Below the pieces are notes generated by a model that ran no database searches, was not told where the DNA came from, and was given only the letters and a program-made list of their open reading frames with translations. From JBAZPT01 sp041645535 (GTDB taxonomy: Bacteria > Patescibacteriota > Minisyncoccia > Moranbacterales > UBA2206): a stretch of 64,000 nucleotides of DNA. The DNA lies in the NCBI GenBank assembly GCA_041645535.1, contig JBAZPT010000001.1, positions 1-64,000 on the forward strand. The letters run 5' to 3'. Position 1 is the first letter of the stretch. Each line of letters begins with the position of its first letter. Positions 1 to 6,335 of this stretch are shown in pieces. The translations under genes were made by a program, and so were the position numbers.

Positions 1-46
1 GCCAAAATTTTCATCCCTTAGTCTAATGAAGGTTTAGGCGGAGATA

Positions 47-128
47 ATTAAACAAAGCATTGTCTGAAATCAAAAGTTTATCCTGCTAAGTCGGGATGAA
101 AACTTCAGATGATGCGTGAACGTTGTGT
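47..128 (+). other. attC-like recombination site, first in the array
   Basis: The left core reads ATTAAAC (47-53) and the right core GTTGTGT (122-128), matching the RYYYAAC / GTTRRRY pattern of integron attC sites. Between them GCATTGTCTGAA (57-68) pairs with TTCAGATGATGC further right with only wobble mismatches. The predicted crossover G|TT falls between 122 and 123, just upstream of the first gene. Seven similar sites follow at gene boundaries, which is the main support. Confidence 0.5.
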
Positions 129-157
129 CGAAATTGTTCTAATTTTTTTTCAAATAT

Positions 158-841
158 ATGAATGATGTTTTTTTAGTTTTCGGGTACGGAGTTCCCAAGA
201 ATATTCTGAAAGACGAAAATTATAATTTTTATTTAAAAATGGTCTTTAATAAGATTTATAGTTTTGTGGTAAAAAACAAGATTGATAAACCGATAATTAT
301 TACTTGTGGTGGCGAAACAGATATGCTGAAACCATACAAGCGTACGGAAGCTGATGAAATGATAAAATTGTTTGATGCTTTGATTAAGGAACGACCATTT
401 TTAAAACCAATGACCAAAAATTGGCTTTTTATTCCGGAAAATAAATCTCTTTCGACTTTGGAAAATTTATTGAACAGCAATAAGATAATCCAAAAACGAA
501 AAGTTAAAAAAGCCAATTTTTTCATCTTCTGTGAGCAAACACGCGAGAAGCGAATTAAAGTTTTGGCTAATAAAATACTTGATAAAAATTATAATTTTCT
601 AGTGGTGCCTATAGATTTTGATGTGTCAGCAAACAGATACTTGCCAATAGGGTATTTAGCGAAAAAAGAAAGTGCGGAGTTGAAACATTCATTGTGGGCA
701 TTAAAAAGTCCCGAAAATCTAAAAAAACATCATAAAGTTTTTGAAGAGAAATTTGAATACTTCCGAAAAGTAGGACATAAAGCGCATGTGAACGCTGTGA
801 AAGAATGGTGGGATCAAAAACTTAAGGAATTAAAAAATTAG
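158..841 (+). CDS. DUF218 / YdcF-SanA-like protein (cassette gene)
   Basis: This 227-residue protein has the signature of the DUF218 (YdcF/SanA/ElyC) family: an N-terminal strand ending FGYGVP (8-13), ITCGGET (48-54), RTEADEM (62-68) and ENKSLSTLEN (94-103). Those motifs correspond to the GG-x-(S/T)EA-x-M and E-x-x-S-x-x-T-x-EN blocks of the family. Known members are linked to cell-envelope metabolism or bind nucleotide cofactors, but the substrate is unknown. There is no signal peptide or membrane helix, unlike SanA and ElyC, so a soluble YdcF-like role is more likely. The gene starts 35 bp after the crossover point of one attC-like site and ends 10 bp before the next, so it fills one gene cassette. 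Confidence 0.7.
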   Translation: MNDVFLVFGYGVPKNILKDENYNFYLKMVFNKIYSFVVKNKIDKPIIITCGGETDMLKPYKRTEADEMIKLFDALIKERPFLKPMTKNWLFIPENKSLSTLENLLNSNKIIQKRKVKKANFFIFCEQTREKRIKVLANKILDKNYNFLVVPIDFDVSANRYLPIGYLAKKESAELKHSLWALKSPENLKKHHKVFEEKFEYFRKVGHKAHVNAVKEWWDQKLKELKN

Positions 842-850
842 AACAACATC

Positions 851-928
851 GCACAACACGGCACATCTGGTTCCGCTACGCTCAACCCAAATTGCTACGC
901 AACTTCAGATGATGCCGAAACGTTGTGC
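851..928 (+). other. attC-like site after the DUF218 gene
   Basis: Left core GCACAAC (851-857) and right core GTTGTGC (922-928) are perfect complements. Inside them CGGCACATCTG pairs imperfectly with CAGATGATGCCG, leaving unpaired bases as in structured attC sites. Crossover G|TT at 922/923. Length is 78 bp, in the usual attC range. Confidence 0.65.
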
Positions 929-1094
929 GAAATGTCGCTGCTTCGCGCTCCATTTCCCTACAATGCGCAGCTCTGCGATTTGGGCTGTGAAATAAATATT
1001 AATTTGAGCTAACAAACGCGCAGCGACACATCGCACAACTCCCGCTATGCGGCAGGCCCAAACCCCGCTTCGCGGGGCATCGCATAGCTGCGCA
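923..1094 (+). repeat. Gene-less cassette, copy 1 (172 bp)
   Basis: A GC-richer block runs exactly from one predicted crossover (G|TT at 922/923) to the next (A|TT at 1094/1095). Apart from one base near its left end it is identical to 1773-1945 and 2321-2493. No open frame with a credible start is present on either strand. It contains an internal inverted repeat TGTCGCTGC (933-941) / GCAGCGACA (1020-1028) and its own attC-like end (1033-1100). It could encode a structured RNA or be a neutral passenger. Confidence 0.65.
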
Positions 1095-1100
1095 TTAAAC
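1033..1100 (+). other. attC-like site of gene-less cassette copy 1
   Basis: Left core GCACAAC (1033-1039), right core ATTAAAC (1094-1100). Arms GCTATGCG / CGCATAGC and an apical CCCCGC-TTCG-CGGGG hairpin form the cruciform. Crossover A|TT at 1094/1095. The last six bases differ from those in copies 2 and 3, as expected because they belong to the next cassette. Confidence 0.6.
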
Positions 1101-1122
1101 GAAATAATTATTTTTAATTTTT

Positions 1123-1641
1123 ATGTGGAAAACGGCTTCCTCGAAAGAAATTTTTAATCATCCTCGCTTGACCTTGATAGAAGATGAAATAATTTTGCCT
1201 AATGGCCACAAAATCAGCTATCTCAGATTTAAAGATGATGGCAGTTGCGCCGTAACTATCATTGCAAAAAGGGACGGCAAAATTCTTTTACAACGTGAGT
1301 ACGCTTACCCACCAAACCAAAAACTTTTTCAATTTCCTGGAGGCGCTGTATCTGCTAACGAAAAACCTGAAGAAGGTGCCAACCGCGAGTTGATGGAGGA
1401 AATGAGCTATCGAGCAAATAAACTAGAGTTGCTGGGAAGTTATTTAATTGATAACAGGCGGTCGGCACAAAAAATGTATGTTTTTCTGGGCAGTGATTTA
1501 GTCGAGGAATCTCTTGAAAAAGATACCGAAGAGGAAATTGAAAGTTTTTGGTTTTCTGAGGATGAAATCGCGAGGATGATTAAAAATGGAAAGATAATTA
1601 ACGTACATTCGCTGGCATCATGGTGCGTATATAAAAATTAA
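1123..1641 (+). CDS. Nudix hydrolase, ADP-ribose pyrophosphatase-like (cassette gene)
   Basis: A 172-residue Nudix protein. The box runs from G74 to Y96: G-x5-E80-x7-R88-E89-L-M-E92-E93, with Ser95 in place of the usual Gly. The upstream pattern (LLQREYAYP, FPGG) is that of the ADP-sugar pyrophosphatase group, so it probably hydrolyses ADP-ribose or a related nucleoside diphosphate sugar; the exact substrate cannot be read from sequence. All metal-binding glutamates are intact. The gene sits alone between crossover points at 1095 and 1772, so it is one cassette. Nudix genes are common integron passengers. Two other Nudix genes in the window (21472, 44923) belong to different subgroups. Confidence 0.85.
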   Translation: MWKTASSKEIFNHPRLTLIEDEIILPNGHKISYLRFKDDGSCAVTIIAKRDGKILLQREYAYPPNQKLFQFPGGAVSANEKPEEGANRELMEEMSYRANKLELLGSYLIDNRRSAQKMYVFLGSDLVEESLEKDTEEEIESFWFSEDEIARMIKNGKIINVHSLASWCVYKN

Positions 1642-1654
1642 AAATAATTACATC

Positions 1655-1778
1655 GCATAACACGGAATATCTGGTTCAAGAATTTTTCCTGTCAACAATA
1701 AAGGTGTAAAAAATTCTTTCACCCAAATTTTATTTCGCTTCGCTTCAATAAAACTTCAGATATTCCGATACGTTGTAG
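1655..1778 (+). other. attC-like site after the Nudix cassette gene
   Basis: Left core GCATAAC (1655-1661), right core GTTGTAG (1772-1778). CGGAATATCTG pairs perfectly with CAGATATTCCG. The apical part is longer than in the other sites, giving about 124 bp in total. Crossover G|TT at 1772/1773. Confidence 0.65.
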
Positions 1779-1945
1779 CGAAATGTCGCTGCTTCGCGCT
1801 CCATTTCCCTACAATGCGCAGCTCTGCGATTTGGGCTGTGAAATAAATATTAATTTGAGCTAACAAACGCGCAGCGACACATCGCACAACTCCCGCTATG
1901 CGGCAGGCCCAAACCCCGCTTCGCGGGGCATCGCATAGCTGCGCA
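1773..1945 (+). repeat. Gene-less cassette, copy 2 (173 bp)
   Basis: Same block as 923-1094, with one extra base near the left end. Its attC-like end is at 1884-1951 with right core ATTAGGC, an exact match to the R' consensus. A minus-strand open frame crosses it, but it is GC-biased, has no family resemblance and extends into the attC stem, so it is not called. Confidence 0.65.
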
Positions 1946-1951
1946 TTAGGC
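1884..1951 (+). other. attC-like site of gene-less cassette copy 2
   Basis: Left core GCACAAC (1884-1890), right core ATTAGGC (1945-1951), with the same arms as the sites at 1033 and 2432. Crossover A|TT at 1945/1946. Confidence 0.65.
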
Positions 1952-1979
1952 GAAATTTTGCTTATCATTAAGTAAATTT

Positions 1980-2255
1980 ATGGTAAAAAAATTATTAAAA
2001 TGTGTTTACAGCTGGAAAACCTTGGCGCTCGGACTTCTATTTTTTGTTGTGGCTTATTTTGTTGCTAATATTCTATTTACGCCATTTGGAGGTTGTGCAG
2101 GATGCATACCTGATGGAACTGGCGGCGTGGCATGCGTTAACGAGTGCCAAAAGATAAGTCCAATTAATCTAGCGACCTTAAGTTATATGGCTTCTTTTCT
2201 GATTATGATAATTTTTTCTTTCATTAAAAGAAACGATAAGCAGAACATCGCCTAA
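1980..2255 (+). CDS. Small two-helix membrane protein (cassette gene)
   Basis: A 91-residue protein of unknown function. Hydrophobic helices lie at about 14-33 and 64-82, with a Cys/Gly-rich linker between them containing four cysteines (GCAGC near 39-43, then two more). It begins 34 bp after a cassette crossover, and its TAA stop (2253-2255) lies inside the GCCTAAC core of the next attC-like site, a typical cassette arrangement. I recognise no family. The cysteines suggest disulfides outside the membrane or metal binding, but that is inference. Confidence 0.6.
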   Translation: MVKKLLKCVYSWKTLALGLLFFVVAYFVANILFTPFGGCAGCIPDGTGGVACVNECQKISPINLATLSYMASFLIMIIFSFIKRNDKQNIA

Positions 2256-2326
2256 CACGGCATATCTGGTTTCGCTACGCTACACCCAAATTGCTACGCA
2301 ACTTCGCATGTGCCGAAACGTTGTAG
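2250..2326 (+). other. attC-like site after the 91-residue gene
   Basis: Left core GCCTAAC (2250-2256) matches RYYYAAC exactly; right core GTTGTAG (2320-2326). ACGGCATATCTG pairs imperfectly with CGCATGTGCCG. Crossover G|TT at 2320/2321. Confidence 0.7.
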
Positions 2327-2493
2327 CGAAATGTCGCTGCTTCGCGCTCCATTTCCCTACAATGCGCAGCTCTGCGATTTGGGCTGTGAAATAAATATTA
2401 ATTTGAGCTAACAAACGCGCAGCGACACATCGCACAACTCCCGCTATGCGGCAGGCCCAAACCCCGCTTCGCGGGGCATCGCATAGCTGCGCA
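2321..2493 (+). repeat. Gene-less cassette, copy 3 (173 bp)
   Basis: Third copy of the block, identical to copy 2 and bounded by predicted crossovers at 2320/2321 and 2493/2494. Confidence 0.65.
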
Positions 2494-2499
2494 TTATCG
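2432..2499 (+). other. attC-like site of gene-less cassette copy 3
   Basis: Left core GCACAAC (2432-2438), right core ATTATCG (2493-2499), same arms as the sites at 1033 and 1884. Between this site and the gene at 2579 there are about 80 bp of AT-rich sequence with no recognisable signal. Confidence 0.6.
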
Positions 2500-2578
2500 A
2501 AAATAATTAAAATTTTTATCTTCTATTTTTTAGATAATTATTTGGAGCTATTTTTTATTTTGTAGTTAATCTAGGCGT

Positions 2579-3028
2579 ATGTTAAGTCTAATATATTTTA
2601 TTTTAATTGTAATATTACTGCTACTGGCAATTTTAGTTTTACCCTTGTTGCCTATGGCTTTATGTTTAAAGCTTTGGTATGAAATTCGGGGAAAAAATAT
2701 GAATAAGTTAGCTAATGAATTCGGCTTGGCATATGAATCGAACCAGCCCAGTTTCAAGAGATGTTTATATCTAGGAATTTTTCCATTTAATATAATTGCT
2801 ATAAAAGAGGATTGGAAAACAAACTTTATCAATGGTACTTTCGGTGCACACACAATATTTATTTGTGATAATTTATATACGACCGCTTTGGGTGGCAGAA
2901 GAACAGAAGTCTTGATTGATGGACAAGAGTTGGCTGGCAAGGAATTAAAAAACAATTTTTTAAAACTTCAAGACGGAGCATTGACATCAATCTGGGAAAT
3001 TAAAAGGATTTTGAAAAAATATAATTAA
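2579..3028 (+). CDS. Membrane-anchored protein of unknown function (cassette gene)
   Basis: The 149-residue product starts with a long hydrophobic segment (about 4-32) that can span the membrane. A soluble domain of about 115 residues follows, with no motif I recognise. It opens about 85 bp after the crossover of the third gene-less cassette. No convincing attC-like site lies between it and the downstream small gene at 3166, so this gene and the Fic pair may share a cassette, or the intervening attC (around 3035-3110) has decayed. The alternative reading on the opposite strand has no family resemblance and is rejected. Confidence 0.55.
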   Translation: MLSLIYFILIVILLLLAILVLPLLPMALCLKLWYEIRGKNMNKLANEFGLAYESNQPSFKRCLYLGIFPFNIIAIKEDWKTNFINGTFGAHTIFICDNLYTTALGGRRTEVLIDGQELAGKELKNNFLKLQDGALTSIWEIKRILKKYN

Positions 3029-3165
3029 TGGACTAATCGCATAAGATTATTTACCCGCCTTGTGAGGGCGATACTGAACGTATTTCTACGAAAACACCTT
3101 TAATTTTTCGCGTTGGTTTCGCCTGAAAAGTGGACAAAATCAGTTAATTATGCTAATCTTTACAT

Positions 3166-3342
3166 ATGTCAAAACAACAAATGATCAAAATTTTAAAGAG
3201 TTTTCAAAAATCCCCGGCTAAAAGCAAGATGCGTCGGGACTATTTTAGCATGTTTATGCAGAAGATGGTTTACCGGACGACTAAAAGCGAAAATCCCGAG
3301 GTAACTCAGAAAATGGTGGAGAAGGTTCTGCATAAGGCATAA
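3166..3342 (+). CDS. 58-residue basic protein upstream of Fic, possible antitoxin
   Basis: This small basic helical protein ends 11 bp before the Fic gene. Its arrangement, a tiny gene immediately upstream of fic, resembles class I Fic toxin-antitoxin pairs such as VbhA/VbhT. The classical inhibitory motif (S/T)-x-x-x-E-(G/N) is not clearly present, so an antitoxin role is only suggested by position. An AT-rich upstream region could hold a promoter, but I cannot assign one firmly. Confidence 0.5.
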   Translation: MSKQQMIKILKSFQKSPAKSKMRRDYFSMFMQKMVYRTTKSENPEVTQKMVEKVLHKA

Positions 3343-3353
3343 CTTCAAATATA

Positions 3354-3983
3354 ATGGCAAAGCGCAAAGGCGAAACCAGCTACAAAGAAACAGCCTTCGG
3401 CATTATCCCGCGCTCAAAACTTATTCCTCTAGAGATTGAAGGAATCAGAAAGGCGTGGGATTTTGTTTTGCGGAAAAATGAGAAGGGTAAGCTACCGCTG
3501 ACGCCCGAATTTATCAAACAAATTCACAAAGTTGGCTTTGGCTGGATTTTTCCGAAAATGGGCGGCAAGTATCGAAATATTGAAGTCAAAGTTTCAAAAC
3601 ATATTCCGCCGAAATTTTATCTAGTTCCACAACTTATGGTAGAATTTACCAAGGATTTGCAGATGAGAATAAAGCATTTGCCAAAAATTGAGGACGAAAA
3701 ATTTCTCGACGAACTTATTTCTTTAATTGCTTGGGCGCACCACAGATTTGCTTGGATTCATCCGTTTCAAGATTACAATGGGCGTATCGGGCGGTTGCTA
3801 AACAATGTAATTTTGCTCAATCTTGACTTGCCGCCAATCGAGTTGAAAGTGGAAACAACTGCGGGGAGGAATAGTTATGTCAAATCCTTGCAATTGGCGG
3901 ATGATCATAATTATTCAAAACTTGAAAAAATAATCAGATCGGCGATTGAAGAATCGATAAAAGAATTAGATTTTAAAAAATAG
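3354..3983 (+). CDS. Fic/DOC family protein (putative AMP-transferase)
   Basis: A 209-residue Fic-domain protein. The active-site loop HPFQDYNGRIGR (136-147) contains the catalytic His136 and the phosphate-binding NGR. Fic enzymes transfer AMP or other nucleotide moieties to target protein hydroxyls; some are toxins. The N-terminal stretch around 25-31 (PLEIEGI) looks like the class II inhibitory helix (S/T)-x-x-x-E-G with Pro where Ser/Thr is expected, so self-inhibition may be altered. The third acidic position of the loop is Asp140, as in active enzymes. It is the last gene of the cassette array and is followed by an attC-like site. It probably acts with the small gene directly upstream. 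Confidence 0.85.
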   Translation: MAKRKGETSYKETAFGIIPRSKLIPLEIEGIRKAWDFVLRKNEKGKLPLTPEFIKQIHKVGFGWIFPKMGGKYRNIEVKVSKHIPPKFYLVPQLMVEFTKDLQMRIKHLPKIEDEKFLDELISLIAWAHHRFAWIHPFQDYNGRIGRLLNNVILLNLDLPPIELKVETTAGRNSYVKSLQLADDHNYSKLEKIIRSAIEESIKELDFKK

Positions 3984-4028
3984 CCCCAAATAATTTTCAA
4001 TAAGGAGGATAAAAATTTTAATTACATC

Positions 4029-4114
4029 CGATAACACGCGATATCCGCAAGGGCTGAAGCCACATTTCAATTCGCTTCGCTTCTTGAAACATCGGATATC
4101 GCGATACATTAGCT
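4029..4114 (+). other. Last attC-like site of the array
   Basis: Left core CGATAAC (4029-4035), right core ATTAGCT (4108-4114). CGCGATATCCG pairs perfectly with CGGATATCGCG. Beyond it begins the conserved chromosomal block (rpmE on the opposite strand), so this marks the distal end of the array. Confidence 0.65.
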
Positions 4115-4124
4115 GAAATAATAA

Positions 4125-4153
4125 AACCGAGGATTATCCTCGATTTTATTTTA
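4125..4153 (-). terminator. Intrinsic terminator after rpmE (bidirectional)
   Basis: CGAGGA (4128-4133) pairs with TCCTCG (4137-4142), flanked by A-rich sequence on one side and T-rich on the other, so it can stop transcription both from rpmE and from the cassette array. Confidence 0.7.
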
Positions 4154-4168
4154 TAAACTCTTGAAGTA

Positions 4169-4471
4169 TTATTTTTTCTTTATAGTTTTCTTGGCGGGTT
4201 TCTTTTCGGCTTTTTCAGACTTCTCTTTTTTAGCTGTCTTGGCTTTGGCAGTTGCTTCTTTCTTAGCCGCGGCTTTTTCCGCCATTTTCTTGAAGCGGTC
4301 AACCCGTCCGGTCGTGTCTAAAGACTTTTTCTTGCCGGTGTAGAAAGGATGGCAGGCAGAGCAAATTTCCACCTTCATTTCTTTCACTGTCGAGCCGGCT
4401 TTGATAATGTTGCCGCAGGCGCAAATAATCTGCGAGTCCGGGTAATATTTAGGATGAATGTCTTTTTTCAT
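4169..4471 (-). CDS. rpmE: Large ribosomal subunit protein bL31 with Lys/Ala-rich tail
   Basis: The first 60 residues are bL31: MKKDIHPKYY start, Cys17-x-Cys19 and Cys37-x-x-Cys40 (zinc-binding form) and an HPFYTGK block. Residues about 64-100 are a tail of Lys, Ala and Glu, longer than in typical bL31 (about 70 residues). Such basic tails are common on ribosomal proteins of this group and probably contact rRNA. It is transcribed alone, divergently from the rpsB promoter. Confidence 0.95.
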   Translation of the reverse strand: MKKDIHPKYYPDSQIICACGNIIKAGSTVKEMKVEICSACHPFYTGKKKSLDTTGRVDRFKKMAEKAAAKKEATAKAKTAKKEKSEKAEKKPAKKTIKKK

Positions 4472-4541
4472 GGGATTAGACCTTTAGGGTTATGAATTTA
4501 GGGTATTTATTACTAAATAAGACTAACATGCCTATTAAAAA

Positions 4542-4570
4542 TTGACAAGGGCAGAGGGCTTTGGTATACT
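4542..4570 (+). promoter_or_regulatory. Promoter of rpsB-tsf
   Basis: TTGACA (4542-4547), 17-bp spacer, TATACT (4565-4570): a near-consensus sigma-70 promoter. Start of transcription is expected near 4577, leaving a leader of about 195 nt before rpsB. Confidence 0.85.
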
Positions 4571-4581
4571 TTTTGATGTAT

Positions 4582-4697
4582 ATTATCCGGTGGATAATGC
4601 ACAATTCTCATACTTTTCGAGGCCAATCTTGCCCTGAATAAAACAGGGAAAAATGGCCATAAAAACGAAAAGTAGCGGTTGGTCCGCCACGGCGGAT
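4582..4697 (+). promoter_or_regulatory. Structured 5' leader of rpsB
   Basis: Three hairpins follow the promoter. ATTATCC/GGATAAT is at 4582-4598. A long stem has ACTTTTCG (4612-4619) pairing with CGAAAAGT (4666-4673), enclosing GGCC/GGCC and CCCTG (4632-4636)/CAGGG (4644-4648). CCGCC/GGCGG is near 4683-4697. S2 leaders are known autoregulatory sites in other bacteria; here binding by S2 is inference from position and structure only. Confidence 0.6.
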
Positions 4698-4771
4698 CAT
4701 AATAAATAAGTAAGTACCCCATTAAATGCGCGAGAGCGTTCCGGCACAGCCGGGGTTTAAAGGGGCAAAAA

Positions 4772-5620
4772 ATGATGACAGAAAAAAAGGCTGCGGCGCA
4801 GTCTCAAGCAGTTGAAGCTGCTGCAAACTCCTCCCAAGGCGGATCCGCCTTAGGCGGGAAAGCTTCAGGCGGCGAAGACTATTTCGCCAGTTTTGATTTT
4901 GGAAGCCTTGAGGTGGATATGAAAAACATGCTCAAGGCGGGGGTTCATTTCGGACACCAGAAATCAAGGAAAAATCCAAAAATGAAGGAGTATATTTTTG
5001 GGACGAAAAACGGCATCAATATAATCGATCTGGAAAAGTCAGTCGCGAAACTGGATGAAGCCAGGGAGTTTATCGAGAAAACAGCGGCTGCCGGCGGAGA
5101 AATTCTTTTTGTCGGAACTAAGAAGCAGGCCAAAAACTTGGTAGAATCAGCCGCCAGAAGATGCGGGATGCCGTTTGTAATTGAGCGCTGGCTCGGCGGA
5201 ACCTTCACTAATTTCAAAAATATTTCCGGACGGACCAAATATCTGCGCGACGGGCAAGATAAAATGAAAAAAGGCGAATATGCCAAATATACCAAATTTG
5301 AACAGATGAAAATCGGGGAAGAACTGGAAAAATTGGAATCAAAAATGGGAGGCATTAAGCATATGACCAAATTTCCAGCAGCTATTTTTTCTACGGGGGT
5401 GATTGAAGACGGTTTGGCGATCGCGGAGGCGCGCAAAAAGAAAATTCCAATTATCGCGCTGGTAGATACGAATGTTGATCCGTCGATTATTGATTATCCG
5501 ATTCCGGCCAATGAAGACGCAGTTTCATCTTTGCGCCTGATGCTGGCTTATGTCTGCCAGGCGGTGCTGGCCGGCAAGGAGAAAATCGGCGTAATAAAAG
5601 AGGAAAATAAAAAGGAATAA
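4772..5620 (+). CDS. rpsB: Small ribosomal subunit protein uS2 with N-terminal extension
   Basis: Residues from about 48 on (MKNMLKAGVHFGHQ) are a standard uS2, with the FGTKNGINIIDLEK and PIIALVDTN blocks. The first 45 or so residues are an Ala/Gly/Ser-rich extension absent from ordinary uS2. Part of the extension is encoded by a perfect palindrome, AAGGCGGATCCGCCTT (4836-4851), resembling other repeats in the window. AGGGG lies about 7 bases before the chosen ATG, supporting this start; an internal ATG near 4918 would give the classical length. It is followed by tsf after 9 bp, the usual rpsB-tsf operon. Confidence 0.95.
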   Translation: MMTEKKAAAQSQAVEAAANSSQGGSALGGKASGGEDYFASFDFGSLEVDMKNMLKAGVHFGHQKSRKNPKMKEYIFGTKNGINIIDLEKSVAKLDEAREFIEKTAAAGGEILFVGTKKQAKNLVESAARRCGMPFVIERWLGGTFTNFKNISGRTKYLRDGQDKMKKGEYAKYTKFEQMKIGEELEKLESKMGGIKHMTKFPAAIFSTGVIEDGLAIAEARKKKIPIIALVDTNVDPSIIDYPIPANEDAVSSLRLMLAYVCQAVLAGKEKIGVIKEENKKE

Positions 5621-5629
5621 ACTAAAATT

Positions 5630-6214
5630 ATGTCAACACTAGAACAAATAAAAAAATTACGCGAGCTAACCGGCGCTGGAATCGTGGATGTAAAAAAAGC
5701 CTTTGAAGATGCCGGCGGAGATGAGACCAAGGCCGTGGAACTTTTGCGCAAACGCGGGCAGGAAAAAGCCGGCAAAAAAGCCGGGCGCAGCGCGGGTGAA
5801 GGCGTGGTAATGTCATATATTCATTCTAACCGGAAAGTCGGCGCCATAGTTAAACTGCTTTGCGAAACTGATTTTGTGGCGAGGAATGTTGAATTTCAGG
5901 AGTTGGCGCAGGATATCGCGATGCACATCACCGCTCTAAATCCAAAATATCTGAAACCCGAAGATGTTCCAGTAGAAATCGTGGAAAAAGAGAAAGAAAT
6001 CTGGCTGGCGCAGCTGGCCGTGGAAAAAAAACCGGAAAATATCCTGGCCAAAATAATTGAAGGCAAAGAAAAGAAATTCCGCGAAGAATCAGCGCTGCTT
6101 ACCCAGCCTTTTGTCAAGAATTTGGATGTGACCGTGGCAGAGCTCATCAGCGAGAAAATTGGAAAGATCGGGGAAAATATCCAAGTCGGAGAGTTTTCCA
6201 GAATAGAACTTTAG
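5630..6214 (+). CDS. tsf: Elongation factor Ts
   Basis: A 194-residue EF-Ts, guanine nucleotide exchange factor for EF-Tu. The N-terminal UBA-like domain (IKKLRELTGAGIVDVKKAF) and the core motif KLLCETDFVARN are intact. It is shorter than the roughly 280-residue E. coli protein, like other compact bacterial forms, and lacks much of the C-terminal subdomain. It is co-transcribed with rpsB. Confidence 0.95.
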   Translation: MSTLEQIKKLRELTGAGIVDVKKAFEDAGGDETKAVELLRKRGQEKAGKKAGRSAGEGVVMSYIHSNRKVGAIVKLLCETDFVARNVEFQELAQDIAMHITALNPKYLKPEDVPVEIVEKEKEIWLAQLAVEKKPENILAKIIEGKEKKFREESALLTQPFVKNLDVTVAELISEKIGKIGENIQVGEFSRIEL

Positions 6215-6225
6215 GAATAAAAAAT

Positions 6226-6273
6226 ATGGTTAACCCCGTTAGAAATTTTACCAATCCAACCGGGGCAGAATAA
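6226..6273 (+). CDS. Possible 15-codon leader peptide
   Basis: ATG at 6226 opens a 15-codon frame (MVNPVRNFTNPTGAE) that runs through the left arm of the 6234-6335 inverted repeat and ends with TAA. It sits between tsf and the RicT-like gene. Because the frame is largely dictated by the repeat, it may be fortuitous; translation would still open the hairpin. Confidence 0.2.
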   Translation: MVNPVRNFTNPTGAE

Positions 6274-6335
6274 TTAATTATCAATTTTCAAGTTTTATTT
6301 TTTTTAATAATAAGCTTGTAAAATTTCTAACGGGG
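6234..6335 (+). repeat. Long-arm inverted repeat overlapping a start codon
   Basis: CCCCGTTAGAAATTTTAC (6234-6251) and GTAAAATTTCTAACGGGG (6318-6335) are perfect 18-bp complements around an AT-rich loop of 66 bp. The last G is the first base of the GTG start of the next gene, so the folded RNA would bury that start. See the finding on similar hairpins at 9075 and 23521. Confidence 0.85.

Noticed and set aside
1756..1968. Minus-strand 70-residue frame over the gene-less cassette
   Set aside because: It runs through the attC-like stem and the repeat; copies 1 and 3 do not keep the same frame end.
3030..3120. An attC-like site between the genes at 2579 and 3166
   Set aside because: GCATAAG near 3040 looks like a left core but no paired right core could be matched.
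1..4114. Integron integrase or attI in the window
   Set aside because: No tyrosine-recombinase frame exists here; the only integrase is a serine recombinase at 9459 that belongs to another element.
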